DNA of 64,000 nt from Macrosoma leucophasiata (GCA_036365455.1 JAWQUS010000007.1:22584001-22648000); one strand, 5' to 3'; counted from the first letter of the stretch, positions 21,538 through 32,446 are shown. Translations and numbers: made by a program. The notes: generated by a model from the sequence alone, not told the origin.

Positions 21538-21996
21538 ATGAACATGCAACGTACGAGATACTATTTACGGCCGCTTCCCGGAGGTCGTCGGGGCACACCT
21601 GGAGCCGACGCTGGGTGTAGCAGCATGCGAACCGTTGGTGGCGAGGTGTTGAACAGGCGGACCCTCGCTGGGTATGAACCCGAAAATGTAACAGCCGACC
21701 GAGATAGCCTTCCTACGCCAATAACATCCTGCGATATTTCAAGTGAGACTATTGTTCTCTCAAACGAAGGCTTGTCAAATAACTCATCACGTGAGATACT
21801 TAACTTTACCGAATTAACAACGCCAGAGGATGTTGTGCGGGCAGCAAATGCTAAAAAACCTGCACCCACCACTGGCTCAAACAGTGCGAGACGCAGATGG
21901 ACTACAGATATTAATGAATTCATCTGGCGCACCTATCTTATTGTGACTAAACTTGAATCGAAAAAAAAGAGGTTATCTAGACCCATTGCACCATGA
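21538..21996 (+). CDS. Dong/R4-type LINE, N-terminal part with first Myb-like repeat
   Basis: Starts MNMQRTRYYLRPLPGGRRG. The end reads RRRWTTDINEFIWRTYLIVT, the first helices of a Myb-like (SANT) domain, and then runs into the A8 tract where it leaves the frame and ends shortly after. The rest of this repeat (DPLHHEFSINYP, QRLGDQCRAIIRNKLL) is encoded in the next frame. Myb-like domains at the N-terminus bind target DNA in R2 and R4 clade elements. The start at 21538 is the first ATG of the frame; an upstream start is possible. Confidence 0.7.
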   Translation: MNMQRTRYYLRPLPGGRRGTPGADAGCSSMRTVGGEVLNRRTLAGYEPENVTADRDSLPTPITSCDISSETIVLSNEGLSNNSSREILNFTELTTPEDVVRAANAKKPAPTTGSNSARRRWTTDINEFIWRTYLIVTKLESKKKRLSRPIAP

Positions 21997-24900
21997 ATTC
22001 TCAATAAACTACCCTGACATGCAAGCTTCCAAGCAACGGTTAGGTGATCAATGTAGGGCTATTATTAGAAATAAACTCCTGCCCCAAAGCACATTAGACG
22101 ATATCAAAACCGAAGTTACTCGTTATTTACAAACAACAACAGAAACACACCAATCTTCACAATTTTCTCAAAATGACAGCAACTCACAACACTCAGTTAA
22201 TACACTAAGCAAGTCTAGACTGAAATGGACGGATGAGATGAATGAAACTTTGATGAGATGCTATTTTCAAGTGACTGACTTGGAAAACAATATGACTGCT
22301 TACAGACAAAAACTTTATACCAAATTCATAGAATGTTATCCACAATTATCACACATATCGGAACAACGGGTCGCAGACCAAAGAAGGACAATAATTCACA
22401 ACAAAATGATAACACAAAACAGAATAGAAGAGATCAAACAGCAAATTAAACTAGAGATTCAGAGATATGAGCCGACAGAAATAACACAAATGAGTACACT
22501 CGAAACTAACGATATACAACAATACGATATAAATCACACAGAAGAAAGAAGAATTACTAATACTGAAGAACAAACTCACGATGATGATGAGGCTGTCATA
22601 GAGGTAATGCTGAGCAGCAATATTCATATCGACCATACATCTATAGAGAAACAATTTGAAGTAGCATATCAACAATTTAGAGACACTGAGCCAACTTGCA
22701 GACCATACATTCCCAAGCAAAAAGCATCACAAAAATTGTTTGCAATTGTAGATTATATTAATACCAAAATACTCCCCACCCATTTAAACGAAGGTCAAGA
22801 TTTCAATATGTTACATACTCTTATATACGTTTCAGCTTACACAACAGCAATATGTAATGGATCTAAAATTGTAAAAGACAGAAATAATAAACAACCTCCA
22901 TCTAATCAACAAAAAAAACCAAAATGGCAAAAAAGACTTGAATTAAGAGTTCAAACGCTCAGAGGAGACATAAGCCGTCTTACACATTTCAAAAACGGAA
23001 TTAGAAGTTTCAGTGTCATTAGAGCAGTAGAAGACATACAAAAAAGATACCAAACACACGCACAATACGAAGATGTTAACACTAAAGTAGATCATTACTT
23101 GGACACACTTAAACAAAAATTAAATACTACCGCTAGTAGGCTAAAAAGATATTTAACATGCACAAACCGTAAAGTACAAAATGCCACCTTTCTTAATAAT
23201 GAGAGCGGATTTTATAGAAATCTGTGCAGGAAAGAGGATAAGCAAGACTCATCAAGCGAAAGTAATCTACCTACGCCTGAAAGCCTGCATAACTACTGGG
23301 CAAACATTTGGGAAAACCCAATTCATCACAATCAAGAGGCATCATGGATAGAAAATATTGAAACTACTATAGAAAACTGTAATATGCACTTTGAAGAAAT
23401 TCCGATAGACACACTTATAGAAGTCATTAATAATACTCACAATTGGAAAACGCCCGGCCCAGACAACATCCATAATTTCTGGTATAAAAAATTAACAAGC
23501 ACTCATACATATATACACCGACATATTAACCAGTTTATTGAACTACCACATACTGTACCAAAGTATATCACACACGGAAAAACTTTCATGATACCGAAAG
23601 ACAGTGACACAAAAAATCCAGCCAATTATAGACCAATAACATGCTTAACAACTATATATAAAATCATTACCTCATGCATAAGTCAAGCAATCTATAATTA
23701 CCTAGCAGACCACAACATACTAGCCGAACAGCAAAAAGGCTGTAGAAAAAATAGCCAGGGTTGTAAAGAACAACTTACAATAGATGCCGTAATAATGAAC
23801 CAAGCCTTAAAGACAAAAAAAAGTATTTACACAATGTATATCGATTATAGGAAAGCATTCGATTCTGTACCACACAGCTGGCTAATAGAAGTTCTGAAAA
23901 TTTATAAAATCCATCCTACAATAATAAATTTCTTAGATAATGTAATGAAGAATTGGCAAACAAACATAAGTATCAAACGGGACGACAAAATGGTAAACAC
24001 GGCGCCCATCAAAATTCAGAGAGGCATTTTCCAAGGAGATGCTCTTAGTCCACTCTGGTTCTGCATAGCCTTGAATCCACTATCACATTTATTGAATACA
24101 TCCAATGCTGGCTACCATCTTAAATGTAACAGTTTACACTATACACTATCGCACTTGATGTACATGGACGATATTAAACTTTACGGATGTAATAAGTCGG
24201 AACTTTTTGAGATTGCTGATATTACCGAAAAATTTTCTGCAGATATAAAAATGCAATTCGGGATTGATAAGTGCAAAATTAATGCTACAGTAAAAGGCAA
24301 GCCACAACACATCACATATACATTAGAATCGGGAGATAAAATAGAACCAATTGATGACTCAACAGCGTACAAATATTTGGGTTATCGACAATCTAAGCAA
24401 ATTCACCATAAAGACACGAAAACCGATTTAAAAAATAAATTTAAAAATAGATTACACTTGATTATGAAGACACAACTAAATGCACGAAACATGGTAAAGG
24501 CAATAAATACTTACGCTATTCCATTACTAACATACTCCTTTGGAATTATAAGCTGGTCTCAAACAGAGTTACTACAAATGCAACGTTTAATAAACACTAG
24601 CCTAACTAAATATAGAAAACATCACCCAAAATCATGCATAGAGAGAATGACACTCCCACGGAAAGACGGTGGTAGAGGATTTATACATATCCGAAATTTA
24701 CATAATAAACAGATAGCAACACTAAGAGACTTTTTCCATACTAAAGCAGTTAAATCTCCGCTACATAGCTGTGTCATGCAGATCGACCGTAAACTCACGC
24801 CCCTAAATCTTCAAGATCTTCACCCACAATTGAATGAAGAAATTATATCGAAACGCCAAATGATAGAAGGGTGGGCCCAAAAGTCAATGCATGGCAGACA

Positions 24901-25585
24901 CCGCGCTGATTTGTGTATGACTCATACCGACAAAGATGCATCAAACACATGGCTCAGACGCGGTGAACTCTTTCCCGAAACTGAAGGATTTTTATTAGCT
25001 ATCCAAGATCAAGTCATTCCCACCCGCAACTATAGAAAACATATAACCAAAGAACTAGTACATCAATCTGATACCTGCAGGCAATGTTACAGCGCACCAG
25101 AAACAATACAACACATCACAGGGGCATGTAAATGTTTAGTCCAAAATGACTATAAGCACAGACACGATCAGGTTGCATCCATCATACATCAACATTTGGC
25201 GATAACAAATGATTTTGTAACGCACAAACAACCCTACTATAAATATAAACCTGAAATAGTACTGGAAAACAAAAAATGCAGCAAAACAGTATATATAATT
25301 GACATAGCCATACCTAATACACATAACATACAAAGTACAATATCAGACAAACTGTCCAAGTATCAGGATTTAGCTATAGAGATCAAGACGCAATGGAAAG
25401 CAACAACTGTACACATAATACCAATTGTATTATCATCAACTGGAGTAATTCACAAAAACCTTCGCAATAGCCTCACTACACTCAATATTCCGTCATACTT
25501 AATTAGCCTTCTCCAAAAAGCCGCCATACTAAACACGTGTCGAATTGTGCGAAAATTCTTAACGACGTCTACCATTTCCTCATGA
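21953..25585 (+). CDS. Dong/R4-type LINE polyprotein: Myb-like repeat, RT, zinc knuckle, restriction-like endonuclease
   Basis: 1210 codons without a stop. In order: rest of the first Myb-like repeat (residues 8-45), a second repeat (about 90-155; KWTDEMNETLMRCYFQVTDL, QRVADQRRTI), an N-terminal extension, then RT from about 550: NYRPITCLTTIYKI, first catalytic block YIDYRKAFD (near 630), RGIFQGDALSPLWF, catalytic box YMDD (near 737). C-terminal C-x2-C-x8-H-x4-C knuckle CRQCYSAPETIQHITGAC (near 1043-1060), then a restriction-like endonuclease with PEIVLE, YIIDIAIP and KYQDLAIEIKTQW (about 1100-1155). There is no APE endonuclease. The protein nicks its target, here TAA repeats, and primes reverse transcription from the nick. 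All catalytic residues I can check are present. The true start is upstream in the other frame. Confidence 0.9.
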   Translation: MNRKKRGYLDPLHHEFSINYPDMQASKQRLGDQCRAIIRNKLLPQSTLDDIKTEVTRYLQTTTETHQSSQFSQNDSNSQHSVNTLSKSRLKWTDEMNETLMRCYFQVTDLENNMTAYRQKLYTKFIECYPQLSHISEQRVADQRRTIIHNKMITQNRIEEIKQQIKLEIQRYEPTEITQMSTLETNDIQQYDINHTEERRITNTEEQTHDDDEAVIEVMLSSNIHIDHTSIEKQFEVAYQQFRDTEPTCRPYIPKQKASQKLFAIVDYINTKILPTHLNEGQDFNMLHTLIYVSAYTTAICNGSKIVKDRNNKQPPSNQQKKPKWQKRLELRVQTLRGDISRLTHFKNGIRSFSVIRAVEDIQKRYQTHAQYEDVNTKVDHYLDTLKQKLNTTASRLKRYLTCTNRKVQNATFLNNESGFYRNLCRKEDKQDSSSESNLPTPESLHNYWANIWENPIHHNQEASWIENIETTIENCNMHFEEIPIDTLIEVINNTHNWKTPGPDNIHNFWYKKLTSTHTYIHRHINQFIELPHTVPKYITHGKTFMIPKDSDTKNPANYRPITCLTTIYKIITSCISQAIYNYLADHNILAEQQKGCRKNSQGCKEQLTIDAVIMNQALKTKKSIYTMYIDYRKAFDSVPHSWLIEVLKIYKIHPTIINFLDNVMKNWQTNISIKRDDKMVNTAPIKIQRGIFQGDALSPLWFCIALNPLSHLLNTSNAGYHLKCNSLHYTLSHLMYMDDIKLYGCNKSELFEIADITEKFSADIKMQFGIDKCKINATVKGKPQHITYTLESGDKIEPIDDSTAYKYLGYRQSKQIHHKDTKTDLKNKFKNRLHLIMKTQLNARNMVKAINTYAIPLLTYSFGIISWSQTELLQMQRLINTSLTKYRKHHPKSCIERMTLPRKDGGRGFIHIRNLHNKQIATLRDFFHTKAVKSPLHSCVMQIDRKLTPLNLQDLHPQLNEEIISKRQMIEGWAQKSMHGRHRADLCMTHTDKDASNTWLRRGELFPETEGFLLAIQDQVIPTRNYRKHITKELVHQSDTCRQCYSAPETIQHITGACKCLVQNDYKHRHDQVASIIHQHLAITNDFVTHKQPYYKYKPEIVLENKKCSKTVYIIDIAIPNTHNIQSTISDKLSKYQDLAIEIKTQWKATTVHIIPIVLSSTGVIHKNLRNSLTTLNIPSYLISLLQKAAILNTCRIVRKFLTTSTISS

Positions 25586-25663
25586 AGAAACCATAAACCA
25601 CTTTACTTGGTAAAAACCCGTAAAGTGGTAATAAGCCCCCAACTGAGGGAGAAAGTAAAAAAT

Positions 25664-25680
25664 ATAATAATAATAATATT
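25664..25680 (+). repeat. TAA repeat at the 3' side of the Dong-like LINE
   Basis: Short (TAA)n tract right after the 3' UTR; together with 21392-21413 it frames the element. Confidence 0.8.
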
Positions 25681-26134
25681 AATTAAAAAAATTATTTACT
25701 CCACAAACTTTGAATCTTACTTACTATAGTACATCAATTGTGTCATAAAAGTTTAGTGGAGTCTGGAGCCTAAACTAGGATACCCTGTATTTCAGGACTC
25801 CAGGTCCCCACCTCCGGATAAAATGATATGTTGGAAATTATATAATTTGTGCACATCATCAAAATTTATGAAAATAGAAACTTAAAAAAAATACTCTAAA
25901 ACAATTTAAAAAGAAGGAAAAAATAATTGTATATCTATGTTATATCTAACGTATATTCACGCTAACAAAAATAAAATATTGCGATACTTGGTATTAGTAA
26001 ATAGTTAATTCTTTCGATTTGCTTGCTGTTTATGAATTAAGTACCTGTATTTATTAAAAAAGGAAAATGTATACCTATATTTATATATTCAATAATAATT
26101 GTGTATAAGTGATAATTTATATTAAACTAAATTT
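25681..26134. other. no gene seen; probably 3' region of the next LINE
   Basis: AT-rich, directly 3' (minus strand) of the LINE coding region that ends at 26135. Confidence 0.4.
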
Positions 26135-27202
26135 TCAAATAGCGGTCTCTAACAATTTTTCAGTTAGGTCGTAATTTAACTTGAATAGCCACTCCCTTAT
26201 TTTCCTTTTACAATTATTTCTGTTCAGTGGGTAAATGTTATTTGTCTTATTGCATTGGTTATACAAGCGATTACCTAAGAAATTAAAGAAGCGAGATGCA
26301 AAAGTAGTTCTGATTGACTTATTTGAACACACAATATCACTGCGCCGCTTCTGACTACAGAACGCTGGGTTGAAGGCTAAAGAAGAATGTTTCTTAAGGA
26401 TAGAGTAAAGTACGAATAGTTTTCTTATAGATAACACTTCAAAGTTCGCAAAAAGTTCGTCCGTGGGGAAATAATATGGTTTGAATGTTGAAACTTTTAA
26501 AATAGCTCTTTGAGCTATTTCTAATTTTTTTATAGTTGTTTTATAAGCTCCCCCCCAAACCGTAATTCCATATGAAAAAATACTCTGGCAAATTGCGTAA
26601 TAAACCATTTTTATAATATCTATACCAGCTATATGTCTAATGGATTTAAAAATATAAATTAATTTTCTTGTTCGAGCTGTCAAGTGACTTATATGACTCT
26701 GAAAGTTTAAATTTTCGTCCAAGGTAATACCGAGATATTTCACTTTTGAATCATTTTCCAGGCATGGACAAGAGCAATCATTGTCGGCATGTAAATTATC
26801 AGCATGGGCAACTAAATGAAGGTTATCAGGCCTCGTCCATTTACGGAGACTAAAAGTGATGTATTTTGTTTTATCGTTATTTATCGTTAGTAAGTTGTTT
26901 CTTAGCCAGGTTAATACTACGTTTAGACCCTTTTGTGCATTCGAAAATGCCTCATCCCACGTATCAGCTTGGAATGTTAAGACAGTATCATCGGCAAAGG
27001 TTATTATCTTTCCGCCAAAGTCATTTAGAGGAACCTGACAGAGATCGTTTATGAATACTAGAAATAAAGATGGTCCCAAAATACTACCCTGTGGCACGCC
27101 GTAGCTAATAGGTAGATCATTACTTTGATATTCGCCAATTTTTACGCACTGAACTCGACTACTTAAGTAATTTTCAAACAATTTTAACTGAATATCTCTC
27201 AC
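26135..27202 (-). pseudogene. LINE ORF2, RT palm (second half), thumb and tail
   Basis: 355 codons open. Reads LFENYLSSRVQCVKIGEYQS, then YGVPQGSILGPSLFLVFIND, the catalytic box FADDTVLTF, and the thumb with KYLGITLDENLNFQSHI and FSYGITVWGG. The usual preceding blocks (NYRPIS and the F-x-D-x-x-K-A-F-D motif) are absent: at 27238 the sequence passes directly from the end of the endonuclease-RT linker (IYGMSVKVY) to LLNKLERLGVRD. Confidence 0.8.
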
Positions 27203-27235
27203 TCCTAATCTTTCTAGTTTATTCAGAAGAATCGA

Positions 27236-28730
27236 TTAATACACTTTAACAGACATACCATAAATATCCTCAGTAGATTTGTTTTTGAGCTGATTCAATG
27301 TGGATATGATTTTTTGTGGACTAATATGAATCATATGACAAGGCTCTACGTTCCTTTTAAGAATGTCAATCGATATTCCAGTAGAAGAATTTAAAGGTGC
27401 CGTAATTTTGAATGGAATATTAGCAAAGTAATCTTCAAAGTGTGTAGCAATGTCTAAATCTGAGCCTAATAATCCTTTTGGAGACACCACAGGGGGTGTC
27501 TCCAAAAGGACACGAGTTTCAGACCGCTTGTTTTTGCCTGTTTCACTATTTATTATTTTCCAGGTCGCCTTAATTTTATCGTCTGCATTTTTAAATTTAT
27601 TGCTTATATAAATTGACTTTGCGTTTTTACAAACTCTTTAAAAAATTTAGGAATATGTAGCGACATACTTGTTAAAATTTGGATTTTGCATATAAGTTTT
27701 AAGACCATAAAGTTCAAATAATCGTTCCTTACTTCTTCGAATGCCATCAGTTGCCCAGTCACAAAAACTAAATTTACACTTTGCGGTTCTTGTTCTAATT
27801 TTAAAAATATTATTAAAATGTGTATTAATAGTATCAAAAAATTGTGCATAAAAATCATTTGCACTACTTATGTCAAAATTTTGAAAATATAATTTTTCTT
27901 TTAAAATATTATTGAAGTTATTCAATCTAACAGATGTTACTGGTCTATGTGTTTTTTTCAATTTTTCTGGAAGGTTTATCTACGTCAAAAGTAATTGTCT
28001 GGCCGCTATGGTCAGATGGAAAATAGTTAACAATATTTGTAGATATATAATTACATTCACAAAAGATATTATCTATACAAGTAGCCGAGGTTAGGCTCAC
28101 TCGGGTGGGTTCCAAAAAAACATTACATAAGTTGAATGATTTAAATAGATGCAGTAATCTATTGCTGTTTGAATTATTTTCTAAAATATTGATGTTAAAA
28201 TCACCGCATACAATTACAGACTTTCTACCTGAACATAGTTTTTTTAACAAATCTTCCATAGTGGCCTCAAACACATTCAAATTCTGATAATTTGGTGGTC
28301 TATAAACGCACACTATTATATGCTTATCCAGCTCAACACAAGAAACTTCTACAATATGTTCAATCGATAACTCAACTATTTCTTTACGTTCCCTGGATTT
28401 AATTGAGTTTTTTATCAAAATTAAAGTGCCACCATGTTGCATAACTTTTCGATTGTAACAACTAACAACAGAATAATTCTTATAATTAATCAAGATTTGG
28501 TTTTCTTTTAACCAATGTTCAGATAAACAAACAATGTCATACTGGAATTTCTCCAGAACTAGTTCTAATTCCAATAACTTGGAATGCACCCCTTGAATAT
28601 TTTGGTGTAATACTACCAAACTGTTGACTTTATTAAAAGTGCAAATATCAGAAGATACCGGTTTATTAGTGTGTTCAATATTGGTAACTTCTTCTGTCTT
28701 AGAATCTAGTTTAAATAATTGAGAGTGCAA
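27236..28730 (-). pseudogene. LINE ORF2, APE-type endonuclease and linker
   Basis: From 28730: an N-terminal stretch, then LVVLHQNIQGVHSKL, YDIVCLSEHWL, GGTLILIK, IVCVYRPPN, VIVCGDFNINIL, and NYFPSDHSGQTI. These are the exonuclease-endonuclease-phosphatase blocks with catalytic Glu, Asp-x-Asn and Ser-Asp-His. Frame shifts occur near 27950 and 27640-27510. The linker then reads HFEDYFANIPFK and LNQLKNKSTEDIYG before the deletion point. Confidence 0.8.
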
Positions 28731-29515
28731 CCCATGACGCCTCCGCCAACACCAGTCAGCGAGGATGTACAGTTTGTATTTCCCCCCTGTGCCAGAGAAT
28801 ACTCAGAGTCCCTGGTGTTGGCAGATGTCATCAGGGGTTGGATCCTATTACACTCTACGTCATTCATAAAATTGTTGGTAACACTTATGTTACTCTCTAA
28901 ACTACTAATAGCATTTGCTATATTACATATAACATTGTTAATATTATAGGCTATCAGCGTAGCCAGTAATATTCTATATTTTTTGGGAAGATAAATAGTT
29001 TCCCGTGTCAATTTAAATCCACTAATAAACTTATTAGTGTCAAAATACAATAATTTGTCACTATGACGACAAGTCAATGTATGAATTACATTGTAAAAAT
29101 AATAAATACAATTATTTTCCCTTTGTGTCAATGATTCTGAGTAGGGAAATGCACAAACCATTATATTTTTAACATTCAGATTTAATAAGGTGTCAACACC
29201 ATCAATAATGTCCTTTTTTTTGAGACCTGAGCTATTTCCCAACATTATTATTAAAGTTGAATCACTGTCAATTTTTGCATTCTTAATTTTATGAATTATT
29301 TGTTTATATGATTGGTCAGGGTAACAATTATTAATTATATTGCTTGTCAAATGATCCTTTAATAAGGATCCAAAACCTGATCCCAATCTATCTGAAAATA
29401 GCAATGTTTTATATGTGCCATCAATATGAGTATTTGCAGATATGTTCGGAGTAATGATTGTAGGCACAGAAGTTTTTGGACAGTGAGAACAAGTAATTAA
29501 ATTGTTCTTAGTCAA
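28706..29515 (-). pseudogene. LINE ORF1, C-terminal SGNH-hydrolase-like domain
   Basis: 269 codons open. Reads FSDRLGSGFGSLLKDHL, TLIIMLGNSSGL, MVCAFPYSESLTQ. The S-D-x-x-G block followed by a M-L-G-N-S block fits the SGNH esterase-like fold known from ORF1 of CR1-group LINEs, but the catalytic residues are not all clear. The end is Gly/Ser-rich. Confidence 0.6.
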
Positions 29516-30350
29516 TGATTCATATCTCTCTGCATTGTATGTGACTAAGTCAACAAGTTCACTAGCCTCTTGTAAACGTTGAGATAGTTGAACTTGTGAT
29601 GCTTTATAGTTATTAAAGATTGCCTTAATTTCTTGATCTTTTTGGAGTAATTGTCGTGTAAAGTCTCGTGAGTCAGTATCATGTGAGTGCCTGGAAAGTT
29701 CTAATTCAACACAGAAAGAATCTAACTTTTTATTAAATTTGATCGCTGTTCCCTTAGTTTATTTTTTGATTTAACAGCACATTTTAATGAATTTAATGAT
29801 TTCAGTTTCCTTTCAATATTTTTATTCAGGCGTCTATACTTTTGAATTTATTCCTACTACTCAAAATTGGACACTGCTTAATGGTATCATCACCAGTCAA
29901 GTCTATTGTTAACGATTGCTTGTTATGTATTTCACTGAGATTCGAAGTGGTACCAACCAACTCATTGTACAAACTATGGGTATAAAACGATTGTTCATGA
30001 ATTTTAGCTTCTTCTATATTTGCAATTGTCTTATGAGCATCACAAACTCCACTTTCCAGTTCTGAAATACGTTGCAAGGCTTGTTCATATGTTTCACCAC
30101 ACTGTTGAAAGGTTGAAATAACCATTTGAAATTGTTGAACTTGGTCGAGTAAGTCTACATATTTAATATGATTTTCTGCCAACTCATTTTTCAGTCAGGT
30201 ATTTTTGTCAATTAATTGTTTCAATTCCACTTCACTATCTTCCCGTTCCTGTAGTAGTTGTTTGCAGAGTAATTTTGCTGACTCAAGTTCTTTCAGCGTA
30301 GTTCTCAGTTTGTCCTCCATTTCACGGGTGGTCGCTCTACGTGTCATCAT
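29516..30350 (-). pseudogene. LINE ORF1, N-terminal coiled coil
   Basis: Starts MMTRRATTREMEDKLRTTL at 30350, long heptad-like coiled coil (KELESAKLLCKQLLQEREDS), in-frame TGA near 30193, then a further open part 30182-29826 (LQRISELESG, SLTIDLTGDD). A frame shift separates it from the hydrolase-like part. The coiled coil would allow trimer formation and RNA binding as in other ORF1 proteins. Confidence 0.65.
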
Positions 30351-31086
30351 ATTCTAGACATGTTATTTCGTGTAATAACACCTGAAATATTATTTACAGA
30401 AGCTTAATAAAAGGTTTCAAGAGACAAAAGGGATACAATAGGGATATAGTAAGTAAATGACTAATAATACTAGAAAAAAGACAGAGTATGTTAGAATACA
30501 GATGGAAACTCATACAAAAAAGAAAAAGAACATAGCAAGAAAGTAGTGTTATATTTTATATTTAATAAGTTAACCTTTAGACAAAAATGAGACAAAAAGA
30601 ACACAGCAAGAAGTGTTATATTTAATAATTAATTGTATACTATAACCTATCTTTAACTTATCAATCTTTATATTGATTAATGCTCAATCTTAATTACACA
30701 GGACAACAAATCAGGTAATAGTATTTGTATAATTTGTTTAGTACATAAGTTGTGTATAAATGTAGTGGGATGAGTGTCTGTGGCTAATGTTTCTCATCTA
30801 TTTCACTTCCACTACATAGTCTAGTGAAAAGAGAATAAACTGTGCCTGTATGTAGGTATTTGACGTAGCTCACAAAATGAGCAGTATAAATGGCAAGTAG
30901 AACAATGTATAGTATAACAAAATACTTAATAAACTAAAATTATTGAAGGGTTTTATTGTCTGCGGCTATTGTTAGTTCATCAATTTTACTTTCACATATT
31001 GTCAAGTAAAATGAGTATTAAACAGAGCCTATGAGTACGAAGCTCACTAAGTGAGCAATGTAATGAATACTGTTATATGTAGGGAT

Positions 31087-31127
31087 TTACTATAAAATAC
31101 ATGATTAATTCATGTATTTTATAGTAA
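31087..31127. repeat. perfect hairpin, 18-bp stem
   Basis: TTACTATAAAATACATGA, loop TTAAT, then its exact reverse complement. No terminator-like T run and no copy elsewhere. Confidence 0.85.
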
Positions 31128-31654
31128 ATAGGCAATACTCCCCAGGTTTTACAGCGATTTTTCAAATCTGACCGTTGGGTCGACGTCAGCTATTTCGAAG
31201 TCGTCTTTCTTAATGATTTAGCCGCAGATCACCTCGCCAACATTTGTCCATTTAAATTATATATAATTCTTGAATATTACACTATTAATACTAATAACAA
31301 TCACTAAAACTAATTTTTAAACAATAATTAAAAATAAAAAATATCAGTTGCCTAACTAGCATAGTTGGCAATAGATCTGATAAGCTTATATTATATAGAT
31401 CAATAATTAAACTATGTGTGTGACGTCATGATGACTAGTTGTTACCAGTACTCGCTCACAAACGTTTTGCACCAATCCACAACGAATTTATGCTTTCATT
31501 TCAGAGTTTTGCCAATTATTTCTGCAGTACAAGTTTTACGCCGGATACATATAAAATTCAATAAGAAAATCATGGAGTCATTATAATAACACAAATACTC
31601 GCTTTGGGCGTTAGTTGGCAGGATCCGTCAAAATGACGAGGGTTGTGACGATGA

Positions 31655-31735
31655 TTTGTCGTCTGAACCCGGAGCCGAACACCACGCGGCATTTCAATGC
31701 GATCGCGGAGGTGACGTGAGTCGACTAAATAATAT
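31655..31735 (+). repeat. local duplication, copy 1
   Basis: GGAGCCGAACACCACGCGGC, ATTTCAATGCGATCGCGGAG, GTGACGTGAGTCGACTAAAT; matches 32370-32446 with about 15 percent difference. Confidence 0.6.
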
Positions 31736-32369
31736 GAACTGACTCACAAATGAACATACATGTACCTATATCACTAAATACCGGTTTACCGAGTTTCATT
31801 TGTCTTGTGTATTCATGACTTTGAAAATGAAGATTGTAATGCGAGCGCGTAGTATTATTCATGTAAGCTTCCAGATCTTTTAAAGGATTTTGTTTGAATC
31901 AAACTCTACTTTACTTACAAACGAATATTGTGATAACCTTTCGCTTTGCTTGCTTAGAACAGAATGCCCGCCGATGAGGGCTCTCGCCCATAAATAGACT
32001 CCTTCCACTACAAGCTCGTAAAGTATTATATTAACTGATAAGCTCATAAGTAAATTATGTATCATAAACAAGTGTTTTAACAATAGCTGCCGCAATAAAA
32101 AGGGGTTTATACGGGTATGATCTTACATTAATGTTTATAGTATTCGTATTTTTAAGATATCGGTGTTTTAATATTCAATGCATGATAAATTATAATCATG
32201 ACCAATAAGGAAGTATTTATGTTTGTATCTTCACGCCAGTTCCCTAATGGAGTAAGCAGAAAGCGTAGTGTACCTAATAAGGAAGTTATAGTAAATAATG
32301 CAGATATTCGGTTTGGACGTAAAATTTATTAGTCGTATTCCGTCTGAGTGACACCGATTGGGACACAAT

Positions 32370-32446
32370 TTGTCCGATCCTGGAGCCGAACAGCATGCAG
32401 CATTTCAATACAGTTGCGGAAGTGACATGAGCCGACTAAATATCGA
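32370..32446 (+). repeat. local duplication, copy 2
   Basis: GGAGCCGAACAGCATGCAGC and GTGACATGAGCCGACTAAAT; same orientation as copy 1, 710 bp away. Confidence 0.6.

Larger units (their letters stand above)
21414..25663 (+). mobile_element. Dong/R4-type LINE, near full length
   Basis: Flanked on both sides by TAA repeats. It starts with a GC-rich hairpin (CCCCCCCATGGGACCACC and GTGGTGGGGGGG), has a 5' leader of about 120 bp, a single coding region (21538-25585) broken only by a shift at an A8 run near 21961-21968, and an 78-bp 3' UTR with a 10-bp stem (ACCACTTTAC and GTAAAGTGGT, 25597-25629). Domain order and a single C-terminal endonuclease fit the R4 clade. With one base changed in length at the A8 run the reading frame would be continuous, so this is a young or recently active copy. 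Confidence 0.85.
26135..30350 (-). mobile_element. decayed two-ORF LINE of the CR1/Jockey group
   Basis: Minus strand, order from 30350: ORF1 with coiled coil and a hydrolase-like domain, then ORF2 with APE-type endonuclease and RT. The ORFs overlap by about 25 bp (28706-28730). There are several shifts and stops, and the RT has lost its first catalytic block at about 27238. A non-functional copy, but unusually long compared with the other LINE remnants here. Confidence 0.85.
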
